From the NCBI GenBank assembly GCA_031261505.1, contig JAISJN010000012.1, positions 62,001 to 126,000 of the forward strand: 64,000 nt of DNA, given 5' to 3'. The notes beneath the pieces were generated by a model. The model saw only the letters and a program-made list of their open reading frames with translations, had not been told where the DNA came from and ran no database searches. Of this stretch, positions 16,253 to 24,234 are shown piece after piece. How positions within the stretch are numbered: position 1 is the stretch's first letter; each line of letters opens with the position of its first letter. Source of the DNA: Clostridioides sp. GTDB lineage: Bacteria; Bacillota; Clostridia; Peptostreptococcales; Peptostreptococcaceae. The position numbers were made by a program, and so were the translations under genes.

Positions 16253-17008
16253 CTATGTCATGGCTCTGAGTGCGCCGTCCCTGTATTCGTTTGGAGATAT
16301 GATCATCGGCATGTTTAACATATCAATGATTGACACTCCTCCCTTGAAACCACTCGGTTCATGGGCGAACAGCATATTATCGTACATCGCACCCTGCCCT
16401 GCAATTTGTTTTAATATTACGACTTTTTTCTTTCCATGTCTAATCTTGTCAAAATATTCACGACTTTCTTCCGCGTTTCGTGGATCTTCAACCTTTAAGA
16501 CTTCCCTTATCGATTGAATGAATTCATCACATACTCCAAAGGCATCTAGAGCTAAATCTCTAGAAAAAGGAAGGTCTCCCTTGAGGGTTACATCCATGTG
16601 TATGATGTAATCGTTTTCTCCAGGTGTTCCATATCTATTGAGTACGATCTTATCTTTTAGAATTCCTTCTGACGATCCAAATTCATGCATCTGCCTACCA
16701 TTTTTGTCTATTCCGGTCAACATAACGTATACACCGGTGATTGTATGGGTGATGCCTTCACCTATTTCGCCAAGTACCTTTGTCGATATCGGTATAATAT
16801 CCATTATTGTGTTTATACTTCTAGCATGGTCTCCTGGCTCGATTATATCAAGTGTTATTTCCTCTATAACCTTCGTGCTTTTCATCAAGGATTCTATATC
16901 CTTCTCTATTGTCAGAACGTCTTTTGAAATCTTCGTCTTGTTTCCAAATACTACCTTGCTCATATGAAACGGCCTTATAACGAGTCGTCTAAGTATTTTT
17001 TCTTCCAC
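16253..17008 (-). CDS. prdD: PrdD, homologue of the PrdA N-terminal (large) chain
   Basis: The 251-residue protein matches PrdA from about residue 186 up to the cleavage site. Shared segments include EFGSSEG, LGEGIT, GKKKVVILKQIAGQGAMYDN (PrdA: GKKKVAIVKEIMGQGAMHDN) and a C-terminus RDGALRAMT that stops exactly where PrdA has DGGIHALT before its Cys. It lacks the first roughly 185 residues of PrdA. It works next to prdE as a split PrdA-like pair. Function is not established. Confidence 0.88.
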   Translation of the reverse strand: MEEKILRRLVIRPFHMSKVVFGNKTKISKDVLTIEKDIESLMKSTKVIEEITLDIIEPGDHARSINTIMDIIPISTKVLGEIGEGITHTITGVYVMLTGIDKNGRQMHEFGSSEGILKDKIVLNRYGTPGENDYIIHMDVTLKGDLPFSRDLALDAFGVCDEFIQSIREVLKVEDPRNAEESREYFDKIRHGKKKVVILKQIAGQGAMYDNMLFAHEPSGFKGGVSIIDMLNMPMIISPNEYRDGALRAMT

Positions 17009-17102
17009 CTAAATCACCTACAATCTCAAAGATATTTGGGAAAAAGGGATATATTTCCCCTTCTCCCTATATCTCTATTTGTATTGCTAGTTTAATTGTA
17101 TA

Positions 17103-17828
17103 TTAAACTTGTGCATGGTATTCGTATGGCAATGATATTATCTTACCAGCTGATGGTATTTCAACTAGTTGTTTTAAAGTATCTCTCAAGATACCAGTCT
17201 GCATTTCTACGTTATGTGGTTCACCAGCGTTTGCTCCCATCGGAACTAGTGGAGCAACTGCTCTTGGAGTTCCGTTTTGTCTTACTACTGGAGGAAGAGC
17301 CGCTATTATTATAGTTGGTATTCCAGCTTCCTCTATTGCTCTCTGCACGATCACGGCAGTTCTATGGCAGGTACCTCAGCCAGCTGTCATAACGACGCCG
17401 TCTACGCCTTCTTCTTTGAGTTTTTCAGCGATTTCTGGACCAGTTTTTTCAGTAAATGCTGATTGGTCTCCACCACCACCCATGAATGTGTAGTGCATTG
17501 GAGCTGAACCCTTTATATATCCTGCTTCTGCTAATTCATGTAATCTATCTATCGGGAACATGCAGTTGATGTCTTTATTTACATCCCCATTGTCATATCC
17601 ACCGTGTGATACCATCATTTCATCTACTCCAGCTGTATCTGGAACCATTCTAAATGTTGTGTCCCCCGCTAGATTAAATCTTTTGTCAGTTTTCATATGC
17701 ACACCCGCTGCTGATGCTAAAGCAATTGTCATGTCTTTCAATTCTTTAGTAACAGGAGCCCACACTGGTGGAGGTGTTATTGGCACAAATATCTCAGACT
17801 GAAGTCCTTTTATTGATGTAAGACTCAT
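17103..17828 (-). CDS. prdB: D-proline reductase PrdB subunit, selenoprotein (UGA at 17376-17378)
   Basis: One 241-residue protein whose codon 151 is TGA (17378-17376). The frame continues without change: ...VDGVVMTAG-U-GTCHRTAVIVQRAI... to a stop at 17103. Known PrdB carries catalytic selenocysteine in exactly this TAG-U-GTCHRT context, so TGA is decoded as Sec, giving the redox U-x-x-C pair Sec151/Cys154. The Sec attacks D-proline to open the ring to 5-aminovalerate together with the PrdA pyruvoyl group. SD GGGAGAAATAACA precedes the ATG. A naive caller would report two ORFs, 17376-17828 and 17103-17354. Confidence 0.96.
17343..17359 (-). promoter_or_regulatory. candidate SECIS hairpin of prdB
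   Basis: Sixteen bases after the UGA the minus strand reads CTGC-CGTGATCGT-GCAG, a short stem with a G/U-containing loop at the distance used by bacterial SECIS elements. The stem is only four pairs, so it is tentative. Confidence 0.4.
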
Positions 17829-17919
17829 TGTTATTTCTCCCTTCTATATTAAAGCTTTTTCTTTATTTAAGCTGCCTAGTTTGCATTATCTTCCTAGTTG
17901 CTCTAATTTGTGTAGTCGT

Positions 17920-18246
17920 TTACTCACTTGCTTTTTCTTCCTGTATGCTCTCTTCTTGCATTCTTTTTTCTTGCATTCTTTTTTTGATTTCTTCTCTTGT
18001 CTTTCTCTCGTTTTCCATGTTTGCCAAATACTCTTCGTTTGGTTCTGGGCTAAGTACCTCTGGATAGCTCAGTAAGAATCCAACTTCTTGGCCCAATTTA
18101 ACCTCGCTCTCGGCGATTAACATCCTATTGGGTATTTTAAATTGTCCAAGTCTGCCCTTGAGGTCTATTGTCACACTTCCATCAGTTATCTCGACAATTA
18201 CACCTTCAAACATTCTTTCTGATGAAATATATTTTAGTCTATCCAC
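17920..18246 (-). CDS. CBO2463/CBO2479-type small protein of the prd operon
   Basis: The 108-residue protein has an N-terminal beta-rich domain (about 1-65: MFEGVIVEITDGSVTIDLKG...FLLSYPEV) and a charged, probably coiled-coil tail (NERKTREEIKKRMQEKRMQE). The domain matches, as far as I can recognise, the small clostridial family CBO2463/CBO2479 seen in prd clusters. It is placed between prdA and prdB. Function unknown; a chaperone or assembly role is a guess. Confidence 0.75.
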   Translation of the reverse strand: MDRLKYISSERMFEGVIVEITDGSVTIDLKGRLGQFKIPNRMLIAESEVKLGQEVGFLLSYPEVLSPEPNEEYLANMENERKTREEIKKRMQEKRMQEESIQEEKASE

Positions 18247-18284
18247 TGTCTTTCCCCCTTACCGCTGTTTATATTAAATAATTC

Positions 18285-20213
18285 TTATTGTTCGTCTTTT
18301 TCGTATATTTCTTTTCTCTTCTTACTTATTGGAAGAGAAGTTTCATTTTCTTCGAGTACTATTTTTTCTCCAGTAGCTTTTTCTATGGCTTCTATGTTGT
18401 TTAGTTTAACATTTGGATTCCATTTTCTTTCTGGAGCTTTTATTTCTTCTCCTGCCATCGCAGATTTAAGCATTGACATAGCTCTTACTGCATCTTCTGG
18501 AGATAATGTGTTGTTTGAAAGTATTTCGTTTTCTATACCTTGTCTAGACTTGTTGTTGTCTACCATGTTAGTCATATATTTGTTTCCGACAACTAGAGCT
18601 CCCTGCATTGCTGAGTAAGTTACACCAACTACAGTTACTCCCCTCATACCTATTTGTTCTATATGAGATGCGAAGTCTATATGATTGTTACCAAATCCTT
18701 CTGTAGTTACTATTGCTCCATCTACACCCATAGCTTCTATAGTCATACCCAATCTCTTAGATACGTAGAATTTTTCTGCATTTACCTGTGGAGATCCAAC
18801 GAATATAATACCTACTAAGTCTATTTCTTCGTCTGCCATTGCTCTTAGTACTAGTGGCTCTCTGTAGTAATGTCTAGACATTTCTTTAGATGCAGGCCCG
18901 ATACAAGTTAGAGCGTGTATACCACCGTCTAGTACTTCAAGTGGAGATAAGACTACTGGCAAGTTACCAAGGTCTACGTTTGGATGAGCGCCTAATGTAC
19001 CAACTGGTTCAACTGGTAGTATTAGATTATCATGCATAGCTCCTTGACCCATTATCTCTTTAACTATAGCTACTTTTTTCTTTCCTGGTCTTCTATACTG
19101 TTCTATTATGTCTTCGTTTACAACTAGAGATTCATCAGCTACTTTAAGCGCTTCTCTTATCTCTTGAGTTATGTGGTCGAATGCCTTATGAGCAGCTAGA
19201 GGTCCTTTTCTTTCCATGTTTGTACCTGCAGCTATCGTAACCTGACCTTTGATGAATATCTCACCCTTGTCGGCAGCACCTGGTCTACCCCACATTATAT
19301 TTGTGTCCATGTTACCTTCTGAAGAACCGAATTCACCTATCTGAACACCGTTTTCATCAGTACCTGTAAGCACCATTACAACTCCGTCTAATACTCTGGT
19401 GATACCTTCTCCAAGTTCGCCTTCTTCTTTGGTTGCTATTGGTTGGATATCCATTACAGTTTCACTGTATATGCTGTATTTATCTGGAGTTATTATTTCC
19501 AATTTGAAATCTTTTACTAATGTTTCTGAATCAGTTGCTTCTTTATCTAATTCATCGCTGTGTCTAAGGAATAGAGTAGTACCTTCTATCTTAGTTTTTT
19601 CAGCAAATTCTACTTTTTCTATTTTGAAATGTCTCTTAGTTAAACTTCTTACTAATTTAGCTTCAGCGACTTCTTCAACTTGCGCTGGTGATTCTACTGC
19701 TGGAGCCATTCCTATTGCTGGTACTGCTGCTTCTGTAGTTTGAGGTGCTACTATTCCCATTCCAGTAGCTATTCCTAGAGGTATTTCAAGGTCTATATCT
19801 CTTCCTTCACCTATATGAATTCTCACTGACTGACCACCACCTATTGGAGCTACTCCCATCACTGGAGCAACGCTTGCAACAGGTGCAACTGGAGCTACTT
19901 CCTGTTCTACTGAAACTTCTTCCTTTGATTCTTCTGCCTCTTCACCTACAGCTGCTTTGAATCCATCTACAGTCGCTGCAGTTAAAGGTGTCAAAGCGTC
20001 TACTACAACTTTTAACTTTCCACCTAATACCTGACCGATTGTAAGTGTATCATCAGCTATTGTTAAAAGACCAGAATCTTCTAAATCAGGGAATATTGCT
20101 GGATCCTCTAAGTTTGATGGTTCTAATATTGTTCCTGCTTCAAATCTACAACACAGTACAGCTGGGTCGTTTTCATGAGCCTTAGCTGTTTCTACAGTTA
20201 TTGACATATACAT
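18285..20213 (-). CDS. prdA: D-proline reductase proprotein PrdA (pyruvoyl-forming)
   Basis: The 642-residue proprotein is processed in characterised species between Thr and Cys to give a large chain and a small chain whose N-terminal Cys becomes a pyruvoyl cofactor (Cys421 in Acetoanaerobium sticklandii). The matching site here is Cys437 in GIHALTCIGPASKEM. An Ala/Pro/Val-rich linker spans about 104-182. AGGAGG lies 5 bases before the ATG at 20213, and a second ATG sits two codons in. It directly follows the prdC stop (9 bases). D-proline forms a Schiff base with the pyruvoyl group and PrdB Sec then cleaves the ring. Confidence 0.95.
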   Translation of the reverse strand: MYMSITVETAKAHENDPAVLCCRFEAGTILEPSNLEDPAIFPDLEDSGLLTIADDTLTIGQVLGGKLKVVVDALTPLTAATVDGFKAAVGEEAEESKEEVSVEQEVAPVAPVASVAPVMGVAPIGGGQSVRIHIGEGRDIDLEIPLGIATGMGIVAPQTTEAAVPAIGMAPAVESPAQVEEVAEAKLVRSLTKRHFKIEKVEFAEKTKIEGTTLFLRHSDELDKEATDSETLVKDFKLEIITPDKYSIYSETVMDIQPIATKEEGELGEGITRVLDGVVMVLTGTDENGVQIGEFGSSEGNMDTNIMWGRPGAADKGEIFIKGQVTIAAGTNMERKGPLAAHKAFDHITQEIREALKVADESLVVNEDIIEQYRRPGKKKVAIVKEIMGQGAMHDNLILPVEPVGTLGAHPNVDLGNLPVVLSPLEVLDGGIHALTCIGPASKEMSRHYYREPLVLRAMADEEIDLVGIIFVGSPQVNAEKFYVSKRLGMTIEAMGVDGAIVTTEGFGNNHIDFASHIEQIGMRGVTVVGVTYSAMQGALVVGNKYMTNMVDNNKSRQGIENEILSNNTLSPEDAVRAMSMLKSAMAGEEIKAPERKWNPNVKLNNIEAIEKATGEKIVLEENETSLPISKKRKEIYEKDEQ

Positions 20214-20222
20214 ACCTCCTAG

Positions 20223-21509
20223 TTATTTTTTTCTTCTATATAGTCTATGTCCAGCCGCTCTTAATGTATGGTCTGTACTGTGGTATACTGGCAATCCTAA
20301 CCTAGGTGCCACTTGCATGACTGTGTTTGTTCAGTCCTCGCAGTTACTTATCAGTACAGCCTCAGCGCCTTGACTTTTTAGCTTTAATACTGTCGATGCT
20401 TGCCCAGGACATATACCTGGTAGGTCGCATCTATATCTTCCATTTACTTCTACCATTCTCTTACATCGTTCTTCTGCAACTACTTCTGCGCCCATCTTGG
20501 CTGCTATTTCCTTAAGCCTTTGCTCCTGAGCCCCACATTCACAGACGATTATGCCTAATTTTTTATGGGTCTGAGGGAATGGCATAGATACCAAGATACC
20601 TCCTAGAGTTTTTACAACTGGGCTATCTTTTTCTCCATGTTTCCCTGTGAAAGGTCCTCCAAGCACAATCTCCCCATATGGTTCGATTATCCCGCCTGCT
20701 TCTTCTATATATTTTTCGATAGGCATTCCAATGGGCACATCCAAAAATACTCGACCTACGTTTTCCGCGCCGTGAACCCTTCCTGCTACAGTTATATCTT
20801 TTGTTATAACTGGTCGTCTGTCTTCAATTGCCGCAACCACATTTTTTATAGTTTCGACATTTGATATTACAGTATTTGCCTCTAGTGGCAGCGCACCTGG
20901 TTTTAGTTCTACTCCTAGTATTTCCCTAACTATAACTCTTTCATCACCTGCTGGATATATATTTGGCAGGTATTTTAGAGATATATTAGGTTCGCCCTTG
21001 CAAGCTTTTCCAAGTGCCACAACCGCCTTTGTATGATGTGGTTTGATAGCTATATAGCCCTTGGCTGCACCAGTTATTTCAACCATGTACTTTAAGCCTC
21101 TAACTATGATGTCTGGATGTTCTTCCATAAACTTCATATTATGTTCTAGTATTGGTTCACATTCTGCCGCATTGGCTATTACAGTACCACCTGGGAGCTT
21201 CGTATTCAGTTTTACATGTGTAGGAAATCCTGCTCCTCCTGCACCTACGACACCCGCCTGTTCAATTGCTTCGAGATAAGTGAGTGTGTCTTGAATTTTT
21301 ACATATTCTTCTGGTTGTTGTTCATCAGCTTCAATATTTATAGCTGTATCGTCGATCGATGTTACTTTGCCATACACACTTGAGTGGATATTAGCTCCAA
21401 GTCCTGTAGGCACCGCGATTAGCTCCCCTTTTTTCACTGACTTACCTATTTCAACAATTGGTTTGCATGGAGCACCTACATGTTGTCTAAGTTCAATTCT
21501 GATTACTAT
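20223..21509 (-). CDS. prdC: PrdC, RnfC-like electron-transfer selenoprotein (UGA at 20331-20333)
   Basis: PrdC is RnfC-like (QHVGAPCKPIVEIG with SLBB-type segments, GGPFTGKHG) and delivers electrons to PrdB. A TGA at 20333-20331 is followed in frame by 35 further codons (TNTVMQVAPRLGLPVYHSTD...RRKK) to TAA at 20223, 9 bases before prdA. The sequence around it, NCED-U-T, forms a Cys-x-x-Sec pair as in known selenoprotein PrdC. Start is unsettled: a TTG at 21539 lies upstream of the strong SD GGGAGGTGA (21523-21515), while homologous sequence begins after it, where the in-frame codon at 8-base spacing is ATA (21509-21507). I use ATA, giving 428 residues; confidence in the start alone is about 0.5. 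Confidence 0.9.
20290..20310 (-). promoter_or_regulatory. SECIS element of prdC
   Basis: Twenty bases after the UGA, GGCA-CCT-AGGTT-AGG-AT-TGCC forms a stem of seven pairs with a two-base bulge and an AGGUU apical loop, similar to the AGGUCU loop of the E. coli fdhF SECIS. Position and loop fit selenocysteine insertion. Confidence 0.65.
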
Positions 21510-21567
21510 GTTAATCACCTCCCTTAAAATATTATTCAATTTAACTTATCTTCTATCTTTTAATATA

Positions 21568-21583
21568 AGCAATTACTATGCCA
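21568..21583 (-). promoter_or_regulatory. sigma-54 (-24/-12) promoter of prdC and the downstream prd genes
   Basis: The minus strand reads TGGCATA-GTAA-TTGCT, keeping the GG and GC dinucleotides at -24 and -12. Transcription would start near 21557, just upstream of the prdC SD, so prdC-prdA-prdB and onward form the PrdR-activated unit. Confidence 0.82.
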
Positions 21584-21823
21584 AAATTCTACTTAAAGGT
21601 TTTTTCTATAGTTGTTGTGTATATTATAGCATTTTTGAGATAAATGCACACGTTGGTATTTGTATTTTTCTTGAATAAAGTCCTTGAAAAATGCTCAAAC
21701 TATCGTTTTCTTCAATTATAGTGTCTGTATTTCGACTATTTTTAAACGTAATATTTATCTAATTCCAGAATATTTATTTTAAAACGTTGAAATTTGCAGC
21801 GAGTAAACATTTGCATAACAATA

Positions 21824-21855
21824 GTCAGTTTTCAGACGTACGTCAGTTTTTAGAC
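21824..21855. promoter_or_regulatory. direct repeat GTCAGTTTT(C/T)AGAC x2, candidate PrdR activator site
   Basis: GTCAGTTTTCAGAC (21824-21837) and GTCAGTTTTTAGAC (21842-21855) are separated by GTAC; the junction forms the palindrome GACGTACGTC (21835-21844). The site lies 240-290 bases upstream of the prdC -24/-12 box, plausible for a bEBP enhancer. Confidence 0.5.
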
Positions 21856-21894
21856 ACTCTTATTTATTTGCATTAGTCTCTAAATGCTAATTGC

Positions 21895-21947
21895 TTGTGC
21901 TGGTAAGTACTTGTGCTGGCGAGTACATTGTTGGGATTAACCCAACA
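21895..21947. repeat. tandem 16-mer duplication plus TGTTGGG/CCCAACA hairpin
   Basis: TTGTGCTGGTAAGTAC (21895-21910) is repeated as TTGTGCTGGCGAGTAC (21911-21926). Then TGTTGGG-ATTAA-CCCAACA forms a hairpin 40 bases past the prdR stop. It may terminate prdR weakly (no T-run) or add to the prdC control region. Confidence 0.5.
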
Positions 21948-21986
21948 CATAATTACGATCACAATCAATCACTATTCGAGGTACGC

Positions 21987-23744
21987 CTACTCTCCCCCGT
22001 ACGATATATTATACTGATCTAATTTATAATAAAGGGTTGTCCTTGGAATGTTTAAGAACTTTGCCGCCTTGGCTTTATTCCCCTTTGCCAGATCCAACGC
22101 CTTTTCAATATTTCCTATTTCAAGTTGCATTGTCGCCTTTGTGAGGTCAAGCGGATACTGCTCATCGAAGTTTATCACATTTACCTGTTCCACCAAATAA
22201 CTTGGTAGATCCTCTACATCTATCATACTTGAATTCGATAGCACCACTATATTTTCAATCGTATTTCTGAGTTCCCTTATATTTCCCTTCCACTTGCAGT
22301 TTTGTAGCACCTTATAAGCTTCTTTGCTAATGTTTAACATCGGTTTTCCATTTTGATCGCATAGTTCTTCTAGGAAGCTATGTACCAAAAGATTTATATC
22401 TTCTTTTCTATCCCTTAATGGTGGGATGTTTATCTCTACCACATTTAACCTATAGTAGAGGTCTTCTCTAAATTTTTCTTCTCTTACCATTTGAGCTAAA
22501 TCCTTGTTTGTCGCTGAAATAACCCTTACGTTTGTTTTAATTGGCTGGTCTCCCCCAACTCTCATTATTTCCTTCTCTTGGAGTACTCTAAGCAGTTTTG
22601 CCTGCATACCGATTGGAAGATCAGCTATCTCATCTAGAAATATAGTTCCTCCCTTTGCCAGCTCAAACATACCAGACTTTCCTTTTTTGCTAGCTCCTGT
22701 GAAGGCTCCTGATTCATATCCAAAAAACTCACTTTCGAATAATTCACTCGGTATTGCACTGCAGTTTACTGGAATAAACTGCCCCTTCCTCTCGCTGTAC
22801 TCGTGTATAGCCCTTGCGAACACTTCCTTGCCTGTACCGCTTTCTCCGCATATGAATATACTGCTGTTTGTCTTTGCAACCTGCTTTGCAACTGATTTCG
22901 CTTTTTCAAGTTTATAGCTGTTTCCTAGTATATCGTCAAAACTTCCCCTTGATAGATGTTTTACCTCTGTTTCTAGGTATCTTATCTTGTCGTTTGTCTG
23001 TTTTAACTCTCTAGATAAATTCTCTACATCTGTGATGTCCAGCTCTGTACACACCACTCCAGCAAATTCTCCACCAAAGAATATTGGCTCCGCATGCACA
23101 AGTCCGTACATACCCTTCTTCTTATAAGTAGAGTAAACCGCACTCAACCCCTTTCTTCTATTCAAAACCTTTTCGGAAATAGTACCTTCCAAAAACTTAC
23201 TCATAGGATTGCCAACTATATCGTCAGATTTTATTTCATATCTATCTTCCATAAATTTATTCCATAATATAACTACACCGTCTTTGTTGATGGCACATAT
23301 ACCCTCTTTTATCTGGCCAATAATATAGCTCAAGGTAATTCCGTAATCTTCTAGATGCATATAATAGTAATCTCTTATATGTGCTTGGTTTATAACTCCT
23401 ACTATCTTGCCTACCTCTATTACCGGCAGCACTCCAATCGAATTTTTAATCATTATATCCCTGCACTCGCCCAGGGTATCGTCTCTCTTCACCGATATCA
23501 GCTCGGTCTTCATAACTTTTTTAACCGATATATCCTTCTGTATATCTCGCTTGAGTAGACTGTGTATATCGCTCATCGATATAATTCCTAAGAGCTCTTT
23601 TGGCTTGTCCATTACGAATATATTTTTTTTATTTGTATCAAACATTAGGTTAATCGCCTCTTGAACCGAGGCATTCGATTCTATGGAGGTGATTTCTAAG
23701 TCCATTACTTCTTCAACTTTTTTTGACTCTGGAATAGAAAACAA
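21987..23744 (-). CDS. prdR: PrdR, sigma-54-dependent activator with CBS pair
   Basis: The 585-residue regulator has two N-terminal CBS domains (about 8-125), a PAS domain (about 135-245), a AAA+ domain with Walker A GESGTGKE, the sigma-54 loop GAFTGA and Walker B FLDEIADL, and a Fis-type HTH (KAAKFLNIPRTTLYYKLDQY). This is the PrdR layout known from proline-fermenting clostridia, where it activates prd genes in response to proline. It is upstream of prdC on the same strand. The CBS pair may sense a nucleotide or metabolite. Its own promoter is not obvious. Confidence 0.92.
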   Translation of the reverse strand: MFSIPESKKVEEVMDLEITSIESNASVQEAINLMFDTNKKNIFVMDKPKELLGIISMSDIHSLLKRDIQKDISVKKVMKTELISVKRDDTLGECRDIMIKNSIGVLPVIEVGKIVGVINQAHIRDYYYMHLEDYGITLSYIIGQIKEGICAINKDGVVILWNKFMEDRYEIKSDDIVGNPMSKFLEGTISEKVLNRRKGLSAVYSTYKKKGMYGLVHAEPIFFGGEFAGVVCTELDITDVENLSRELKQTNDKIRYLETEVKHLSRGSFDDILGNSYKLEKAKSVAKQVAKTNSSIFICGESGTGKEVFARAIHEYSERKGQFIPVNCSAIPSELFESEFFGYESGAFTGASKKGKSGMFELAKGGTIFLDEIADLPIGMQAKLLRVLQEKEIMRVGGDQPIKTNVRVISATNKDLAQMVREEKFREDLYYRLNVVEINIPPLRDRKEDINLLVHSFLEELCDQNGKPMLNISKEAYKVLQNCKWKGNIRELRNTIENIVVLSNSSMIDVEDLPSYLVEQVNVINFDEQYPLDLTKATMQLEIGNIEKALDLAKGNKAKAAKFLNIPRTTLYYKLDQYNISYGGE

Positions 23745-23818
23745 CTAAATCACTCCCAACTTATATGATTATCCACCTTGAATAACGATTTCAACATAGA
23801 TATGGTCTCCCTAATTCA

Positions 23819-23857
23819 TTAAACCACGATTCAACGATTTCCGTGAATATACATTTC
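23819..23857 (+). repeat. dispersed repeat, proximal fragment
   Basis: TTAAACCACGATTCAACGAT followed by TTCCGTG matches only the 5' third of the family; it is cut short directly before the next, full copy. Confidence 0.55.
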
Positions 23858-23957
23858 TTAAATGGTGATTCAACGATTTCAGTTGGGGATTTTACCTCAA
23901 CTGAAATGAAATTTATGCCCGCCACCGGTAGAAGTGGGTGACATTTATCTCAATTTA
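23858..23957 (+). repeat. dispersed two-hairpin repeat, full copy
   Basis: TTAAATGGTGATTCAACGAT, proximal hairpin TTTCAGTTGGGG/CCTCAACTGAAAT, distal hairpin ATGCCCGCCACCGGTAG with pairing GAAGTGGGTGACAT, ending TATCTCAATTTA. It lies upstream of prdR. Confidence 0.7.
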
Positions 23958-24074
23958 TATTTTAATTATACCACATATATTATTTGAAAACCTAGCTTGA
24001 AAAGTCGATTTTAGTCGGATATTTAAAGCTTACATTTGAAATTAAATATCCGAAATTTTATATTGAAAGTGGGA

Positions 24075-24099
24075 GCAATACCGCAAGGCGCGGTATTGC
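24075..24099. terminator. 10-bp hairpin GCAATACCGC/GCGGTATTGC
   Basis: A perfect GC-rich stem around AAGGC, 136 bases downstream of the deacetylase-like gene at 24235-24996. No T-run on the minus strand; on the plus strand CATTTTGATAT follows. Confidence 0.45.
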
Positions 24100-24170
24100 C
24101 ATTTTGATATGAATGTTGTGCAAAATAATTTATCCTTAAAAGCTACTTGTGTAGCTTCGGCGGGCGAATC

Positions 24171-24226
24171 AATTCAATGTTTGCCGCCACCTGTAGAGGT
24201 GAGGACGTTTATCTCAAGTTAAATTG
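24171..24226 (+). repeat. dispersed repeat, distal part
   Basis: GCCGCCACCTGTAGAGGTGAGGAC within the distal hairpin, ending TTATCTCAAGTTAAAT. It abuts the stop of the deacetylase-like gene. Confidence 0.6.
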
Positions 24227-24234
24227 CAATCATA

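Noticed and set aside
17103-17354. PrdB as a frameshifted pseudogene or as two genes
   Set aside because: The two ORFs are in the same frame, separated only by TGA in the conserved Sec context.
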